The notes below the pieces were generated by a model. The model was not told where the DNA came from. It worked only from the letters and a program-made list of their open reading frames with translations, and ran no database searches. Positions 4,867 through 6,369 of a DNA stretch of 6,369 nucleotides are shown here, piece after piece; positions within the stretch are counted from its first letter, which is position 1, and each line of letters opens with the position of its first letter. This stretch comes from Deltaproteobacteria bacterium (lineage in GTDB: Bacteria; Myxococcota; B64-G9). The translations under genes were made by a program, and so were the position numbers. The DNA lies in the NCBI GenBank assembly GCA_003647095.1, contig QMME01000242.1, forward strand, positions 1 through 6,369, read 5' to 3'.

Positions 4867-6369
4867 CTATCGTCCAGCGGTTGCCTGCCGCCGGTGGGGC
4901 TGGCGGCGGGCGAAGATGGTGTACATGGTGGGCACCACGAACAGCGTCAGCAGCGAGGCCACCGTCAGCCCGCCGATGACTGCCTTGGCCATGCCCCCCC
5001 AGCCGGCCGAGCCCTCGCCGATCTCCAGCGCCAGCGGCACCATGGCCATGATGGTGGTCAGGCTGGTCATGAGCACCGGCCGCAAGCGGATGCGTGCGGC
5101 CCGGGCGATGGCCCGGCGGCGGTCGAGACCCTCGGTGCGGAACTGGTTGGCGGCGTCGACCATGACGATGCCGTTGTTGACCACGATACCCACCAGCATG
5201 ATGGCTCCCACGATGGAGGAGATGTCCATGGTGGAACGGGTGATGGTGAACATCAGCACCACGCCGATGACCGACAGCGGCACGGTGAAGAGGATGATGA
5301 ACGGCTGGCGCAGTGATTCGAACTGGCTGGCCATGACCATGAATACCAGCAGGATGGAGACCATCAATGCCATCCCCAGCCACTTCATGGAGGTCATGAA
5401 ATCCTCGGCGGTACCGCCGATGTGGTAGGTGAAATCAGCAAGCTGCTGGCGGTGTTTTTGGAAGTAGCCGGCCAGCAGGGTGTCCACGCGCTTGATGGCC
5501 CGGCCCAGGTCCTTGCGGTGCAACTGGCCCTGCTGGTCACGCCATTCCTGCTTCAGGGTGCAGACGAGGCGGGTGACCCGCTCCTGGTCCAGCCTGGTGA
5601 TGTTGACCGGGCCCAGGCCCACGCTGACCCGCGCCACGGACTTGAGCGGTACCACCTGGCCGGCCGGGGTAGGAATGGGGGCCCGCTCCAGTTCGCCCAC
5701 GTCCAGGCGGTGCTCCTTGGCGAAGCGCACGCGGATGTCGTACTCGTCACCGCCCTCGGAGTAGCGCCCGGCCAGACGGCCCATGAAGTAGGTGGAGATG
5801 GCCTGGCCGGCGGCGGCGGCCGAGATGCCCAGCTCGGCCAGCTTGGGCCGGTCGAACTCCACCCGCACCTCGGGTTTCTGGTCTTGCATGGAAAAGGTGA
5901 CCTCGGCCATGCTGGGGTCTGCCAGCAGCTGGCTACGCAGCTCCAGGCCCATGTGGCGGGAGACGTCCAGGTCGAAGCCGCGCAGCTGGATCTCGATGTC
6001 TCCCTCGCCGCCGAGAGGATTGAAGGGCGGGGCCACGGTGGCGTCGATGCCGGGCATCTTCTTGAGTTCCTCGCGCACCGCCGCCTCGATCTGGGCCTGG
6101 GAACGCCGGCGCTGGCCCATGGGCACCAGGGGCACGCGGATGAGCCCGGCATGCACGCCCTTGGCGAAAATGGCCACGAAGCCCTTGCCCACGCCCACAT
6201 CCAGGGCGATCAGCTTGCGTTCCTCGGGACGGATGACCTTCTCGATGCGCTTGGCCGCCCGGCGCAGGATGCGGGTGGTTTGCTGCAGGTTGTTGCCGAT
6301 GGGGGTCTCTATCGAGGCGAAGACCATCGATTGATCGTCCTGGGCCACGAACTCGGTGGGCAGGGCTAC
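4867..6369 (-). CDS. RND efflux permease, C-terminal half (5' end outside window)
   Basis: Inner-membrane proton-driven pump subunit of the AcrB/MexB/CzcA superfamily, working with a periplasmic adaptor and an outer-membrane channel. 500 residues are visible, ending at TAG (4867-4869). The frame stays open to the window edge (begins VALPTEFVAQDDQSM), so a GTG at 6348 is internal, not the start. The visible part starts just after TM7: a second periplasmic domain (about 1-320), then TM8-TM12 (about 325-485). Diagnostic motifs are MASQFESLRQPFIILFTVPL after TM8, GIVVNNGIVMVDAANQ (394-409) in TM10 and RLRPVLMTSLTTIMAMVPLA (428-447) in TM11. The NN in TM10 replaces the Lys940 region of AcrB, as in many non-AcrB RND pumps, and Arg430 matches the conserved TM11 Arg. 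The substrate cannot be told from this half. It is convergent with the iron operon, 37 bases between stops, so co-regulation is not implied. Its partner genes would lie off the right edge or elsewhere. Confidence 0.95.
   Translation of the reverse strand, partial: VALPTEFVAQDDQSMVFASIETPIGNNLQQTTRILRRAAKRIEKVIRPEERKLIALDVGVGKGFVAIFAKGVHAGLIRVPLVPMGQRRRSQAQIEAAVREELKKMPGIDATVAPPFNPLGGEGDIEIQLRGFDLDVSRHMGLELRSQLLADPSMAEVTFSMQDQKPEVRVEFDRPKLAELGISAAAAGQAISTYFMGRLAGRYSEGGDEYDIRVRFAKEHRLDVGELERAPIPTPAGQVVPLKSVARVSVGLGPVNITRLDQERVTRLVCTLKQEWRDQQGQLHRKDLGRAIKRVDTLLAGYFQKHRQQLADFTYHIGGTAEDFMTSMKWLGMALMVSILLVFMVMASQFESLRQPFIILFTVPLSVIGVVLMFTITRSTMDISSIVGAIMLVGIVVNNGIVMVDAANQFRTEGLDRRRAIARAARIRLRPVLMTSLTTIMAMVPLALEIGEGSAGWGGMAKAVIGGLTVASLLTLFVVPTMYTIFARRQPHRRQATAGR

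Noticed and set aside
5161..5190. Missing AcrB-type Lys940 in TM10 of the RND pump (VNNGIV in its place)
   Set aside because: Asn at this position is common in many RND subfamilies, so it is not a sign of a defective pump.
4442..5428. + strand frame spanning the end of the lipoprotein gene and the antisense of the RND gene
   Set aside because: It crosses a convergent gene junction, and its second half is the Met/Ser/Thr-rich mirror of RND transmembrane helices.
1..6369. CRISPR arrays, tRNA/rRNA genes, insertion sequences, long repeats
   Set aside because: I looked for regular repeats, terminal inverted repeats and cloverleaf-like segments and saw none. The only gaps between genes are 61, 18 and 37 bases.

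Overview
The window is a 6.4 kb stretch of high-GC bacterial DNA with dense coding, strong G/C preference at third codon positions and almost no intergenic space. A lipoprotein signal and an RND efflux pump point to a diderm (Gram-negative) host. The regulator subtype and the orphan Cys-rich secreted-type protein make me think of Acidobacteriota or a deltaproteobacterial-type lineage, but I cannot place the organism from sequence alone.

Layout: (1) Bases 1-1593, + strand: the 3' part of a large Cys-rich protein, probably exported, with an alpha-helical-repeat look and no function I can name. (2) Bases 1594-1654: a short intergenic gap with a good sigma70-type promoter and a ribosome binding site. 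(3) Bases 1655-4829, + strand: a compact three-gene iron operon. It encodes a divergent ferrous iron transporter FeoB, a DtxR-like protein with a C-terminal FeoA/SH3-like domain, and a TlpA/ResA-like thioredoxin-fold lipoprotein that has lost both CXXC cysteines. (4) Bases 4830-4866: a 37-base gap between convergent stops with a weak hairpin terminator. (5) Bases 4867-6369, - strand: the C-terminal half of an RND efflux permease that runs off the right edge.

How the genes may work together: FeoB carries Fe2+ across the inner membrane. No free-standing FeoA is visible. The only FeoA-like domain is fused to the DtxR-like protein, whose metal-site residues are mostly kept but whose DNA-recognition region is shortened and very acidic. 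The most interesting reading is that this protein is an iron-sensing partner of FeoB, with or without a residual transcriptional role. FeoB itself carries Lys where K+-activated FeoB proteins have the K+-coordinating P-loop Asn. The redox-dead lipoprotein may be an extracytoplasmic accessory of the same system. These functional links are inferences from sequence and gene order.
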